Shown in pieces: positions 54,775 to 63,463 of a stretch of 64,000 nt of DNA. The position numbers and the translations under genes are program-made. Each line of letters starts with the position of its first letter. Position 1 is the stretch's first letter. Below the pieces are notes generated by a model. It was not told the DNA's origin. It made no database searches and saw only the letters and a list, made by a program, of their open reading frames with translations. Origin of the DNA: Pigmentibacter sp. JX0631 (GTDB taxonomy: Bacteria; Bdellovibrionota_B; Oligoflexia; Silvanigrellales; Silvanigrellaceae); the NCBI RefSeq assembly GCF_029873255.1, contig NZ_CP123622.1:3571001-3635000 (forward strand), given 5' to 3'.

Positions 54775-55035
54775 TTGACAAAAGTTCTCATTTATACAAC
54801 AACTGTGTGCCCCTACTGCAACGCAGCAAAAAATCTTTTTAAAAGTCTAAATGTTGAATATGAAGAGATTAATTTAGATAGTGATTCTGATTTGAGAGCA
54901 AAGCTTTCTGCAGAAAATAACGGCTGGAGAACTGTTCCAATGATATTCATTGATGGTAAATTTATTGGTGGTTTTGATGACGCTAATAAACTTCATAAAG
55001 AGGGAAAACTTCTAAATTTACTTGGAAAAAACTAA
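54775..55035 (+). CDS. Glutaredoxin (dithiol, GrxC-like)
   Basis: An 86-residue thiol-disulfide oxidoreductase with the active site Cys12-Pro-Tyr-Cys15 (TTTVCPYCNAAK), the cis-Pro loop TVPMIFIDGKFIGGFDD and the glutathione-binding GG-x-D. The length is normal. It starts at TTG with AAAGGAG seven bases upstream. It reduces protein disulfides or glutathione mixed disulfides in the cytosol. The lipoprotein gene follows after 20 bases. Confidence 0.93.
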   Translation: MTKVLIYTTTVCPYCNAAKNLFKSLNVEYEEINLDSDSDLRAKLSAENNGWRTVPMIFIDGKFIGGFDDANKLHKEGKLLNLLGKN

Positions 55036-55055
55036 CTTAATACGAAAATAATAAT

Positions 55056-55778
55056 ATGTTTAAAATTGCTAGAGTAGTTGGTTTAATTGTTTTAAGTGCA
55101 TCTATTAGTGGATGCGTAATTGGATTTAGTAACAAGAAAAACCATATTTCAGACGAATTTACAAATGTATATATCCCAGCAGCTATCGATAAATCTTCTT
55201 ACTCTGGTAATGCCAGTCGTTTAACCCAAGCAATTCGCCAAAAATTAGCTTTAAATTCTGATTTAAATATAACTTCTGCAGAATATGCTAGATGGGCAAT
55301 TGAAATTATTATTGCTGATAGAATTCAAGATATTGTATCAATCGATGATTGCCGTAACCCTGCTAATACAACGGTAGCAAGTGGAGCTTTTAAATGCGCT
55401 GCTATTCACCCAGAAATTGCAGATTCAAATACTTCTTTGCCAAAGTCCTTTAGTCACTCAACCAAATCGCCTGCACAAGAAAAAATATCCCTCGTTGTTG
55501 AAACAAAAGCTATTGATTTAAATGATGGAAAAGTAATTTGGTCAAAACGCTATTCAGCAAGAAATATCACTCCTGTTACATTTAATGAAATTGGAGATAT
55601 CGACGGAAATACTATTAAGTATATGCAATGGACACCAGACTTACATGTTCTGAGATATCAAGAAAGTATAGATAATTCTGTTAAAAGTTATTCTGAAAGT
55701 ATATCTGCAGATATTTATAATCTTTTAACAAGTGCTTTGCCTAAAAAAAAGACTATTGATCGTTCAAAAGGAACCTAA
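55056..55778 (+). CDS. LPS-assembly lipoprotein LptE candidate
   Basis: A 240-residue predicted outer-membrane lipoprotein with the lipobox SISGC (Cys about residue 20). The opening of the mature domain, NVYIPAAIDKSSYSGNASRLTQAIRQKLALNSDLNITSAEYARWAIEIIIADR, follows the LptE pattern: a strand, then a helix of T-x-A-I-R-x-x-L, then a residue pair near S/A-x-A before a second strand. VVETKAIDLNDGKVIWSKRY also fits. LptE is the plug of the LptD translocon. lptD is not in the window and the length exceeds the usual 170-200, so the call is tentative. Confidence 0.5.
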   Translation: MFKIARVVGLIVLSASISGCVIGFSNKKNHISDEFTNVYIPAAIDKSSYSGNASRLTQAIRQKLALNSDLNITSAEYARWAIEIIIADRIQDIVSIDDCRNPANTTVASGAFKCAAIHPEIADSNTSLPKSFSHSTKSPAQEKISLVVETKAIDLNDGKVIWSKRYSARNITPVTFNEIGDIDGNTIKYMQWTPDLHVLRYQESIDNSVKSYSESISADIYNLLTSALPKKKTIDRSKGT

Positions 55779-55873
55779 TCTTCTTTAATAGCTACTTGTA
55801 AAAATGACAAAGAAAATGTAGTTTTTCCTCGATTTTATATCCTTTGTTTCTTCCCCAATTAGGAGAGCCATTT

Positions 55874-57973
55874 ATGCTTTTAAATTTTGTCGCAAAATAT
55901 AAAAAAGATTTGGAAAATATTGCTCTTTCTGTTCGAATTTTAGGAATGGATGCAGTTTTAAAAGCAAAATCTGGGCATGTAGGTCTGCCATTGGGGGGTG
56001 CTGAAATAGGCACCCTCCTTTATTTTGCAGTTATGCAACACAGTGCAGAAAATCCAAATTGGATAGATAGAGATCGTTTTATTCTATCAGCTGGGCACGG
56101 AAGTATGCTCCAGTATTCTCTCTTACATATGGCTAACTATCCTATATCTAAAGAGGAAATAGTTGAATTTAGACAATTAAATAGTTTGACTCCTGGGCAT
56201 CCGGAATATGGTCACACAATTGGAATAGAATGTACAACTGGCCCGCTAGGACAAGGAATTTCACATGCTGTAGGTATGGCAGTTGCTGAAAGAATGTTAG
56301 CTGCTCGTTTTAATACTGAAAATAATGAATTGATAGATCATAGGACTTTTGTTTTAGCAGGTGATGGCTGTCTGATGGAAGGCGTTAGTTCCGAGGCTTG
56401 TAGTTTAGCTGGGCATTTAAAATTAAACAGACTTATCACACTTTATGATGCTAATAATATTACTATCGATGGAACCATAGATATTTCTTTTAGTGAAAAT
56501 GTGCAAAAAAGATATGAAGCTTATGGTTGGAATGTACTTCTTGCAGATGGAAATGATTTTGAATCCCTCGCGAAAGCTATGGAACAAGCTCTTATTTTTT
56601 CTAAAATGCCTAATGGAGAAACAGGACCAACGATTATTATTTGTAAAGGTGTTCCTGGAAAAGGCTCCCCCAAATGGGAAGGTAAACCTAAAATTCATGG
56701 AAACCCAATGACCGCAGAAGATGTCGTTGATGCAAAACGGCATTTAGGAATTGAAAACGTAGAACCATTTTATATTCCACAAGAGTGTTATGATTCGGCT
56801 AAAAATTTACGTGAAATCGGTTCACAAAAATATCAAATTTGGGAAAAACAATTATCTAAAACATTACATTTTTGGGAATCTAATGAACCTGAAAAACTAA
56901 AACTTTGGCAGCAACATTTCAATAAAGAGCTTACAATCGAATTTACCGATCAAGTTCTTAATGCCGCTAAAGGAAATATGGCCACACGAGTTTCAAGTGG
57001 CAAAGCTCTATGTGAATTAGCCGCCTTAAATCCACAACTAGTAGGTGGTTCAGCTGACTTGGCAGGAAGTAATTTAACAACTTTACCAAATACAACATTT
57101 ATTAATAGAAAAGATTTTTCAGGCAGAAATATTCACTTTGGTGTTAGAGAACATGGAATGGCCGCTATCTGTAACGGCATTTCTCTGCATGGAGGATTTC
57201 AAGCTTATTGTGCAACTTTCGCTGTTTTTTCTGATTATATGCGTCCTTCCATCCGCTTAGCTGCTTTAATGAAATTACCTACTATCTTTATTTTGACTCA
57301 TGACAGTTATGCTGTGGGAGAAGATGGACCAACTCATCAACCAATTGAACATGCTGCCGCCTTAAGAGCAATTCCAGATCTTCTTGTTTATCGCCCAGGG
57401 GATGCTCTTGAAACCTATTTGGCATGGGAAAAAGCTGTAAATACAAAAAATAAACCTACAGCATTATTACTTACCCGTCAGGATTTAACAAATTTAGATC
57501 ATTTTCTAACAATTCCAAGAGAATCTATTTTGGTAAAAGAAAGTCTAGATAAAGGGGCATATATTGTTAAGGATTTTGGAGGAAACTCTGGAATAAAGGC
57601 CATTATTGTTGCTTCAGGCAGTGAAGTTTCTCTTGCTATTGAAACTGCTAATCTATTAGAAAAAGAAACATTTCAATCTTTAAATCAAAATAATTTAACT
57701 CTATCAATCCGTGTTGTAAGCTGTATAGCACCACAAATTTTAATAGAAAATCCGGTTACTTTAAATAAGTTAATACCAAAAGAAATACCAACACTTGCGA
57801 TTGAAGCAGGTTCAACTCAAAGTTGGGGAGAAATTGTTGGAAGAGATGGTGCAATATTTGGTATGAAATCATTTGGCGCATCTGCTCCAGCAAAAGTTTT
57901 AGCAGAACATTTTGGTTTTGAAAAAAATAAATTTTCTAATTTTATTTTAAACCATTTACAATTAAGGCGTTAA
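55874..57973 (+). CDS. tkt: Transketolase
   Basis: A 699-residue thiamine-diphosphate enzyme of the non-oxidative pentose phosphate pathway. The start is the ATG at 55874 with AGGAG eight bases upstream, not ten codons earlier. Landmarks in order: AKSGHVGLPLGGAEIGTLLYF, GHPEYGHTIGIECTTGPLGQGISHAVGMAVAER, the ThDP/metal motif AGDGCLMEGVSSEACSLAGHLKLNRLITLYDANNITIDG, and the pyrimidine-domain HFGVREHGMAAICNGISLHGG. HDSYAVGEDGPTHQPIEH completes the set. The PAP2 gene follows after one base. Confidence 0.96.
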   Translation: MLLNFVAKYKKDLENIALSVRILGMDAVLKAKSGHVGLPLGGAEIGTLLYFAVMQHSAENPNWIDRDRFILSAGHGSMLQYSLLHMANYPISKEEIVEFRQLNSLTPGHPEYGHTIGIECTTGPLGQGISHAVGMAVAERMLAARFNTENNELIDHRTFVLAGDGCLMEGVSSEACSLAGHLKLNRLITLYDANNITIDGTIDISFSENVQKRYEAYGWNVLLADGNDFESLAKAMEQALIFSKMPNGETGPTIIICKGVPGKGSPKWEGKPKIHGNPMTAEDVVDAKRHLGIENVEPFYIPQECYDSAKNLREIGSQKYQIWEKQLSKTLHFWESNEPEKLKLWQQHFNKELTIEFTDQVLNAAKGNMATRVSSGKALCELAALNPQLVGGSADLAGSNLTTLPNTTFINRKDFSGRNIHFGVREHGMAAICNGISLHGGFQAYCATFAVFSDYMRPSIRLAALMKLPTIFILTHDSYAVGEDGPTHQPIEHAAALRAIPDLLVYRPGDALETYLAWEKAVNTKNKPTALLLTRQDLTNLDHFLTIPRESILVKESLDKGAYIVKDFGGNSGIKAIIVASGSEVSLAIETANLLEKETFQSLNQNNLTLSIRVVSCIAPQILIENPVTLNKLIPKEIPTLAIEAGSTQSWGEIVGRDGAIFGMKSFGASAPAKVLAEHFGFEKNKFSNFILNHLQLRR

Positions 57974-57974
57974 A

Positions 57975-58532
57975 ATGAAGTTATTAAAATCTATTAACTT
58001 TCATTTGAACGAAAAAGAATTAATAAATATTAAAAATGTTAATATTTGTTATTTTGCATGTCTTTTATTAGTATTATTAATAAATATAGTACTAAATTAT
58101 AAAGAATCTGCGCATGTTTGGATAGAAATAATAGGATCTATTATTCAAATTGCTATACCAGTATATGTATTAGTGCCTGTTCTTTGGAAAAAAGATAAAA
58201 CAGGTGCAATCCAAATGATCAAAATGCTGATAGTGATTTTAAGTATAACTTGGGCTTTTAAATTAGGACTAAGTCAGGTATTTGGAATAAGTGATTTACG
58301 ACCTCGCGGAGGTACAATGAGCTTCCCAAGTGGACATACGTCAGGAGCCTTCTCCGGTGCTATTTTTATGTCGTTACGTTATGGTTGGAAATATGCATTA
58401 ATTAGTTTACCTTTAGCATCATTAGTTGGATTTACAAGAATATATTCACTAGCTCATTGGCCTATTGATGTTATTGCTTCTATCATTCTTTGCACTATAT
58501 CTGGATTTTTATTAGTGAAAAAATATAAATAA
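57975..58532 (+). CDS. PAP2-family membrane phosphatase
   Basis: A 185-residue protein with about five hydrophobic helices and the three PAP2 motifs: C1 in KLGLSQVFGISDLRPRGG (Lys...Arg-Pro), C2 in SFPSGHTSGAF (catalytic His) and C3 in TRIYSLAHWPIDV (Arg, His, Asp). Relatives dephosphorylate lipid phosphates such as undecaprenyl pyrophosphate or phosphatidate. It begins one base after the transketolase stop, so it is co-transcribed. Exact substrate unknown. Confidence 0.88.
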   Translation: MKLLKSINFHLNEKELINIKNVNICYFACLLLVLLINIVLNYKESAHVWIEIIGSIIQIAIPVYVLVPVLWKKDKTGAIQMIKMLIVILSITWAFKLGLSQVFGISDLRPRGGTMSFPSGHTSGAFSGAIFMSLRYGWKYALISLPLASLVGFTRIYSLAHWPIDVIASIILCTISGFLLVKKYK

Positions 58533-58555
58533 TCATCTTTAAACAGGAAACAAGG

Positions 58556-59308
58556 ATGTTACCTAGTTTATCTAGCTTTTTAATATCAAACTATTTTCTT
58601 ACTTTTTTATCTTTTTTGCTTGTTTCTTTTTTGTTTTTAACTTTTTTGTTAGGCAAAGAAAAAGCAAAAATAAGATTTATAAATTACCTTATTTTATTCT
58701 TTGCTGCATTTTTTTTGCTAAAAAATAAAAATTTTTACTCAAGTAATATAATATTCATATTTTATTTATTTCTTTTAAATTTATTCCAATTTGCAATAGT
58801 TAAAATATATAGTATTATGAAAAAACCAATAAAAAAATCAAAATTTATAAAAAAAATTCCGCAAAAAAACAAAAAGAAGAAAAGCAATACATATGGTAGC
58901 CCTCAAGTATTAACTTCATTTGGCCTAAAAGTGAGGAGTAAAAGTGAGGTTTTCATTGCGGAAAAACTGAAAGAAAATAATATACTTTTTACCTACGAAA
59001 AACCATTATCAGCCGATGGAAAAACTTATTATCCAGATTTTACAATTTATATTGGGAAAAGAGAGTTATATTGGGAACATTTTGGATTAATGAATGATGA
59101 TATTTATGCAAAAAAAACCGAGATTAAAATGAAATGGTATAATAAACATTTTCCAAAAAAATTAATTTGGACCGAGGAAAATTCCTATTTAATGATACAA
59201 ATTCATGAAATTGCTGAAAAATTAGCAAAAACTAAGCAGCCCCCTCCGTCGTTTCATCAACAGATCCATGAGATAAAGGAACGTGCATCTCGAAATCACC
59301 GTATTTAA
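58556..59308 (+). CDS. Membrane-anchored PD-(D/E)XK nuclease-like protein
   Basis: A 250-residue protein. Three hydrophobic helices (about 8-32, 40-56, 62-88) and a very Lys-rich cytosolic linker (about 89-110) precede a compact domain. That domain has the sequence RSKSE131VFIAEKLKENNILFTYEKPL, then YYP-D161-F and YWE174-H-F-G. This is the PD-(D/E)XK variant (E...PD...ExH) found fused to helicases or standing alone in bacteria. A DNA- or RNA-cleaving activity is possible but inferred from the motif. The last 77 bases overlap the convergent sulfite-reductase-like gene. Confidence 0.7.
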   Translation: MLPSLSSFLISNYFLTFLSFLLVSFLFLTFLLGKEKAKIRFINYLILFFAAFFLLKNKNFYSSNIIFIFYLFLLNLFQFAIVKIYSIMKKPIKKSKFIKKIPQKNKKKKSNTYGSPQVLTSFGLKVRSKSEVFIAEKLKENNILFTYEKPLSADGKTYYPDFTIYIGKRELYWEHFGLMNDDIYAKKTEIKMKWYNKHFPKKLIWTEENSYLMIQIHEIAEKLAKTKQPPPSFHQQIHEIKERASRNHRI

Positions 59309-61454
59309 CCTGCAATTTTCCATCAACATTTTCAACAATAAAGATTTCATCTTCTATCTGCATTTCTAAAATTTTGCCAGCTTGAATTGTTTTAAAAGGG
59401 ATTCTAAAGTCAGAACCATCTGACAAAATAACCATGAAATATTTTCCTCTAACTTGGATGGAGGTTTTGTTTACTCCTGTAGGAACATTTGCTGGGGTAA
59501 CATCTTCATCTAAACCAATTGGAGCAGCTTCATCAGGAATTTCAGCAGTTGCTCCACTTGATTCACCAACTTCACTAACAGAATTATCGTCACCTAAACC
59601 ATGATCAATTGGTTGCGGAGCGTCTCCACCCTGAAGGTCTTCTGGTGATGCTGTTTTTATTTCTTCATCACTTGCAGCAGGAGCTTCTACAGACGCTTCC
59701 GCCGTATCATCTACTATATCTAACTCTTTCATTTCTACAGGAGGTTTTTCTTCAGATCCTTCTGCTGTAGCAACAGGTTCTTCTGTTGTTTCTTTATTTT
59801 CTGCTGGAGCTTCTTCTTTCATGGTTTCCTCCCCTACAGAAGTTTGCTCCTCATCTGTTTGCACTTCTTGTGCAAGAGGTTCTTCTGCAGTTGGTTCTTC
59901 CACACTAGCTGAAACAGTTTCTTCTGCGCCAGCTATCTCTAATGGAGGCTCTTCCATAGCTTCCGTATCACTTGCTTCACTACCTGCTGTTACTTCAGCT
60001 GATTCTGATTCAGCTTCATTTCCCGCAACTTCTAACGCGGGAGATTCTACAGGGTTTTCTGAAGACTCATCATCTTCCTTCGGCATTGTTGCTGCAGACT
60101 CATCGACTTCTAATGCCGATTCTTCAGTATTTTCTGCATTATCTATAGTTGTTTCAGGAAGAGAAGAAGACTCTCCTTCATCTTTAGTTACTGAATCGTT
60201 AGAAACTGCTTGTTCTTCTTCTATTTCTAAGGGAGCTTCCTCTGCTTGTTCTACGGAGGCAGCAGTACTAGTAGACTCGGCTGTTGCTTCAGCAGCAAAA
60301 TCAACAGTTTCTTCTGAACTTGCAGCAATAGTACTCGGTTGCAAATTTTCAGTAGAATCTACTTGAATTTCTTCTTCTGCCGGAGCCGCACTTTCTTCTG
60401 CCGGAGCTGCGCTTTCTTCTGCCGGAGCTGCGCTTTCTTCTGCCGGAGCCGCACTTTCTTCTGCCGGAGCTGCGCTTTCTTCTGCCGGAGCCGCACTTTC
60501 TTCTGCCGGAGCTGCGCTTTCTTCTGCCAGAGCTGCGCTTTCTTCTGCCAGAGCTGCGCTTTCTTCTGCCGGAGCTGCGCTTTCTTCTGCCGGAGCTGCG
60601 CTTTCTTCTGCCGGAGCTGCGCTTTCTTCTGCCGGAGCCACACTTTCTTCTGCCGGAGCTGCGCTTTCTTCTGCCGGAGCTGCGCTTTCTTCTGCCTGAA
60701 GTTTTTCTTCTAAAGCCGCTTCATTTAATGGAGTTGCAGCTATATCTTCTTCATCTCCACCGCTATGCGCTTGTGTAGAATCTGCACTTTCTCCAGAAAC
60801 TCCAATAGACTTTAAGTTTTGTTTAAATGGAGACAGTCCAATTCGTCCAACAACCTCAGCTAACCCCTCATTTTCTTGCTTATTCTGAGAAAAAGTTTCT
60901 AAAATATTGCATATTGTTTCACCAATTTTTTCTCTTTTAATAGAATCAATCAAGAATTCAGCAAGTTTTGGCTCTCCTGAAGATCTACCACCTATCAAAA
61001 CTTTGTATCCAGATTCTTCGCCTATAACATGAATATCATCTGTAGCAGAGGCGACACAGGCTGTGGAACAGCCATTCATACCTATGGTAAGTGCTGTAAA
61101 AGACTCTTTAAATTTTTCATTTAGAATAGGTGAAATTTCTATAGCGTCACCCAATGCATCTTGTTGGCACTTGTTACACAATTCACCTAAACAAGCTTTT
61201 GGTGATAAAATAGAATGATTTCGATAGTGTTTTAATAAAATACCAGATTTAGAAAGTTTACTGTGCAGATCTAAAAGCTTTTCCTTGGGAACCATAAATC
61301 CAATTCTTTGATCTTCAGTTACCTTTAAAAAAACTGAAACATCATCTGCTACATCACAAATTAAACGTAACTGAGCACCATTATAGACTCCGCCAGCAGC
61401 TTCGGCTAAAACAAACAGATTGCCATTTTTTAATTCAAATTGACCACCAGACAA
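59232..61454 (-). CDS. Sulfite/nitrite-reductase-like domain fused to acidic heptad-repeat protein
   Basis: A 740-residue protein starting at TTG with GGGAG seven bases upstream. Residues about 10-220 resemble half of a siroheme nitrite/sulfite reductase: a ferredoxin-like part (VYNGAQLRLICDVADDVSVFLKVTEDQRIGFMV) and a cluster region with Cys88, Cys93, Cys96 and then Cys129-x3-Cys133 (MNGCSTAC). The first pair is spaced x4 instead of the usual x5. A tract of 15 AEESAAP heptads (about 254-358) follows, then some 300 acidic residues rich in Glu/Ala/Ser/Thr. A small beta-rich C-terminal domain is at 665-740 (TSIQVRGKYFMVILSDGSDFRIPFK). No reductase partner or siroheme gene is nearby. Function unknown. 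Confidence 0.7.
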   Translation of the reverse strand: MSGGQFELKNGNLFVLAEAAGGVYNGAQLRLICDVADDVSVFLKVTEDQRIGFMVPKEKLLDLHSKLSKSGILLKHYRNHSILSPKACLGELCNKCQQDALGDAIEISPILNEKFKESFTALTIGMNGCSTACVASATDDIHVIGEESGYKVLIGGRSSGEPKLAEFLIDSIKREKIGETICNILETFSQNKQENEGLAEVVGRIGLSPFKQNLKSIGVSGESADSTQAHSGGDEEDIAATPLNEAALEEKLQAEESAAPAEESAAPAEESVAPAEESAAPAEESAAPAEESAAPAEESAALAEESAALAEESAAPAEESAAPAEESAAPAEESAAPAEESAAPAEESAAPAEESAAPAEEEIQVDSTENLQPSTIAASSEETVDFAAEATAESTSTAASVEQAEEAPLEIEEEQAVSNDSVTKDEGESSSLPETTIDNAENTEESALEVDESAATMPKEDDESSENPVESPALEVAGNEAESESAEVTAGSEASDTEAMEEPPLEIAGAEETVSASVEEPTAEEPLAQEVQTDEEQTSVGEETMKEEAPAENKETTEEPVATAEGSEEKPPVEMKELDIVDDTAEASVEAPAASDEEIKTASPEDLQGGDAPQPIDHGLGDDNSVSEVGESSGATAEIPDEAAPIGLDEDVTPANVPTGVNKTSIQVRGKYFMVILSDGSDFRIPFKTIQAGKILEMQIEDEIFIVENVDGKLQVKYGDFEMHVPLSHGSVDETTEGAA
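60381..60695 (-). repeat. Coding tandem repeat, 15 x 21 bp
   Basis: Fifteen adjacent 21-base units encode AEESAAP (one AEESVAP, two AEESAAL). Neighbouring units are nearly identical at the DNA level. The tract is in frame, so copy-number change would lengthen or shorten the protein without a frameshift. It produces open frames in other frames and strands that are artefacts. Confidence 0.95.
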
Positions 61455-61637
61455 TGAATCTCTCCCGGTACTATATTGCTGATTTGGTATCGTTTACTTG
61501 GCATAGAACTTGAGGATGCCTAGAGTATGTTGAAATATTCATTTACATTGGTTACTAAAGTTTGGCAGGTTCTTTACCGAAAGAAGAACCGAATACTCAT
61601 CATTCTACTGTTTTGTGAAAAGAAGGAGTCTCCCGCT

Positions 61638-61895
61638 ATGTCCACCTCCTCTGCGTCTTCTATGCGAGAATTAATTGAATATGTTGCGAAGTCTCTTGTC
61701 GACAATGCGGATAAAGTTGAAATTAATGAAATTAATGGCGCACAAACAAATGTTATAGAATTAAAAGTTGCGAAAGAAGATGTTGGAAAAATCATTGGAA
61801 AAAGTGGTAGAACCGCAGATGCCATTAGAACTATTTTAAATTGTGGGGCAGCTAAACAAAACAAAAGATATATTTTACATATTATTGACGAATAG
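61638..61895 (+). CDS. khpA: KH-domain RNA-binding protein KhpA
   Basis: An 85-residue protein from the ATG at 61638 (AAGGAG nine bases upstream; the open frame extends 37 codons further without support). One KH domain with the GxxG loop is present: VGKIIGKSGRTADAIRTIL, preceded by VEINEINGAQTNVIELKV. KhpA binds RNA, often together with KhpB/Jag, and is linked to cell-wall and translation control. It is divergent from the sulfite-reductase-like gene. Its usual neighbours rpsP, rimM and trmD are not here. Confidence 0.9.
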   Translation: MSTSSASSMRELIEYVAKSLVDNADKVEINEINGAQTNVIELKVAKEDVGKIIGKSGRTADAIRTILNCGAAKQNKRYILHIIDE

Positions 61896-62063
61896 AATAT
61901 TATTATTTTGACATAAAATTTCCTAATTTAATTCAAATATTTTCTCACAAGTTATTCCTTAAAACGTCAAATTAAAAAAAATAATTACATATCCGCCAAA
62001 ATTTTGATGACAAAGAATAGTTAACAACTTCCGAATAATAATAAACACTTTTTAGGAGAAAAT

Positions 62064-63215
62064 ATGAATTATAAAAGATATATGAATATCATTATAATTA
62101 TTTTTCTTGCTAAATTTATTTTTGCATGCAGTTACTTTAAATCACCAGGAATTAGCTTTAATATAAACGCTCCATCATTAACTGGCAGTTCTCGTTCGTT
62201 ATATTCTTCTTTTACAACTGTCCAGATTCCTATTTCTATTACCAATTCAAGCGGTTTCCAATTACAAAAAGCATTAACAGCTGGTTCAAATTCCGTGCAA
62301 ATTCCTTCGGGAAGTATTCATATTAAAATTGGATATTTGGCGTTTGGAAATATTTCTGGTAGTTCAGGTAGTTGTAACAATAACAATAATGGTGGCGGTC
62401 CTAATAATGTTTTGTATAGTGAATATGAATTTGACTACACAATTGACTCAAATACATCATCAATTAATATAAATTTTCCTAGTCCTTTCTCCTTAATTCC
62501 AGTTGATCATTTTGGATTTCTAATTAAAGATAAAAATGGTAATCCAGCTACAAATGCTACAATTTATTATTTCGATTTGATAAGTGAACAAAATATTGTC
62601 GACCCTTGTGAAGGCAAAATTGCTTCCGATGTAACAGATTCTCAAGGTAGAGTGGCTGTAGAATTACCTATCTATAGTAATTCACTAAAATTTAGATTTA
62701 TGGTCCAAACTGCAGATGGAAATACTAAAGTTTTTAAACCTGTTTTGACGAGGGGTGCTACAAAAGCACAATTTTATTATGTAAATATGGCAGATGGAAG
62801 TGTTACAGCAATGAATGAAAATACTGATAGTTTTTTACAGGATGGATATTCAATTGCTTATACTCGTGATGTTTTACAAAAAAATCCTAGATTTCCAGAT
62901 TTCTATACCTATACATTACAATCTGTTGATGCAAATAATAATATTTATCTAGGTCCTCAAAGTAACAGCCAAGATCCTTATAGCTTAATAAATAGAAGAG
63001 GTTTTGATATTTATTGCCAAATAAAGGATTACTCAAATACAAATATTTTATACCCATTTCAACTTTGTCCAAGGCAATTTTTTACAATTACAACATTACC
63101 TATCACTTGGACTTATGGACAAACATATAATATCTATGCCTTTATAAAAGATAGAGATGGCTATATTATAACTCCCTCTAATAGTTATATTCCCTTTAAT
63201 TACTATTTACCTTAA
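62064..63215 (+). CDS. Secreted lipoprotein of unknown function
   Basis: A 383-residue protein with a hydrophobic signal ending in IFAC (Cys about 22). The first 100 residues are Ser/Asn-rich. A beta-sandwich-like middle (DHFGFLIKDKNGNPATNATIYYFDLISEQ ... DVTDSQGRVAVELPIYSNSLKFRFMVQTADGN) has the look of an Ig-like or carboxypeptidase-regulatory fold. Five Cys residues in the mature part could form disulfides. AGGAG precedes the ATG. Similar in style to the lipoproteins at 1 and 48899, suggesting a family of surface lipoproteins in this organism. Confidence 0.65.
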   Translation: MNYKRYMNIIIIIFLAKFIFACSYFKSPGISFNINAPSLTGSSRSLYSSFTTVQIPISITNSSGFQLQKALTAGSNSVQIPSGSIHIKIGYLAFGNISGSSGSCNNNNNGGGPNNVLYSEYEFDYTIDSNTSSININFPSPFSLIPVDHFGFLIKDKNGNPATNATIYYFDLISEQNIVDPCEGKIASDVTDSQGRVAVELPIYSNSLKFRFMVQTADGNTKVFKPVLTRGATKAQFYYVNMADGSVTAMNENTDSFLQDGYSIAYTRDVLQKNPRFPDFYTYTLQSVDANNNIYLGPQSNSQDPYSLINRRGFDIYCQIKDYSNTNILYPFQLCPRQFFTITTLPITWTYGQTYNIYAFIKDRDGYIITPSNSYIPFNYYLP

Positions 63216-63260
63216 AAAGGTAAGAATTTATTCTATCACAAAGAAACCTTACTAAATCCA

Positions 63261-63336
63261 AAATATAAACGATTATTTCTACTGTCAAGAACCATAATTA
63301 ATTTTAAAATATAAACGAAAATTTCTATTGTCAATA
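63261..63336. repeat. Pair of 30-base direct repeats upstream of hsp20
   Basis: 63261-63290 and 63307-63336 match at 26 of 30 positions, 46 bases apart, sharing AAATATAAACGA and ATTTCTA-TGTCAA. A shorter third similarity (TAAACGATTAAGTTTACAA) occurs at 63395-63413, before the hsp20 SD. The array may be a set of regulator sites or a duplicated promoter. Confidence 0.6.
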
Positions 63337-63463
63337 GTAATTTTCTGAATAATTTAAATTCAAATTAGATAAACTTCCCTCTTTACAAATTAAATAAACG
63401 ATTAAGTTTACAATAGTGGAGAATTAAGGACTCCATGAAATTAAATTTTATAGGAGAATCATT

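Noticed and set aside
59821-60366. Ser-rich open frame on the plus strand
   Set aside because: Antisense to the acidic region of the sulfite-reductase-like protein. A skewed codon pattern makes long false frames there.
60381-60695. CRISPR-like periodicity
   Set aside because: The units are directly adjacent 21-base coding repeats with no spacers.
60339-60713. Open frame on the plus strand encoding Cys/Phe/Arg-rich repeats
   Set aside because: It is the complementary reading of the AEESAAP repeat tract, with no SD and an implausible composition.
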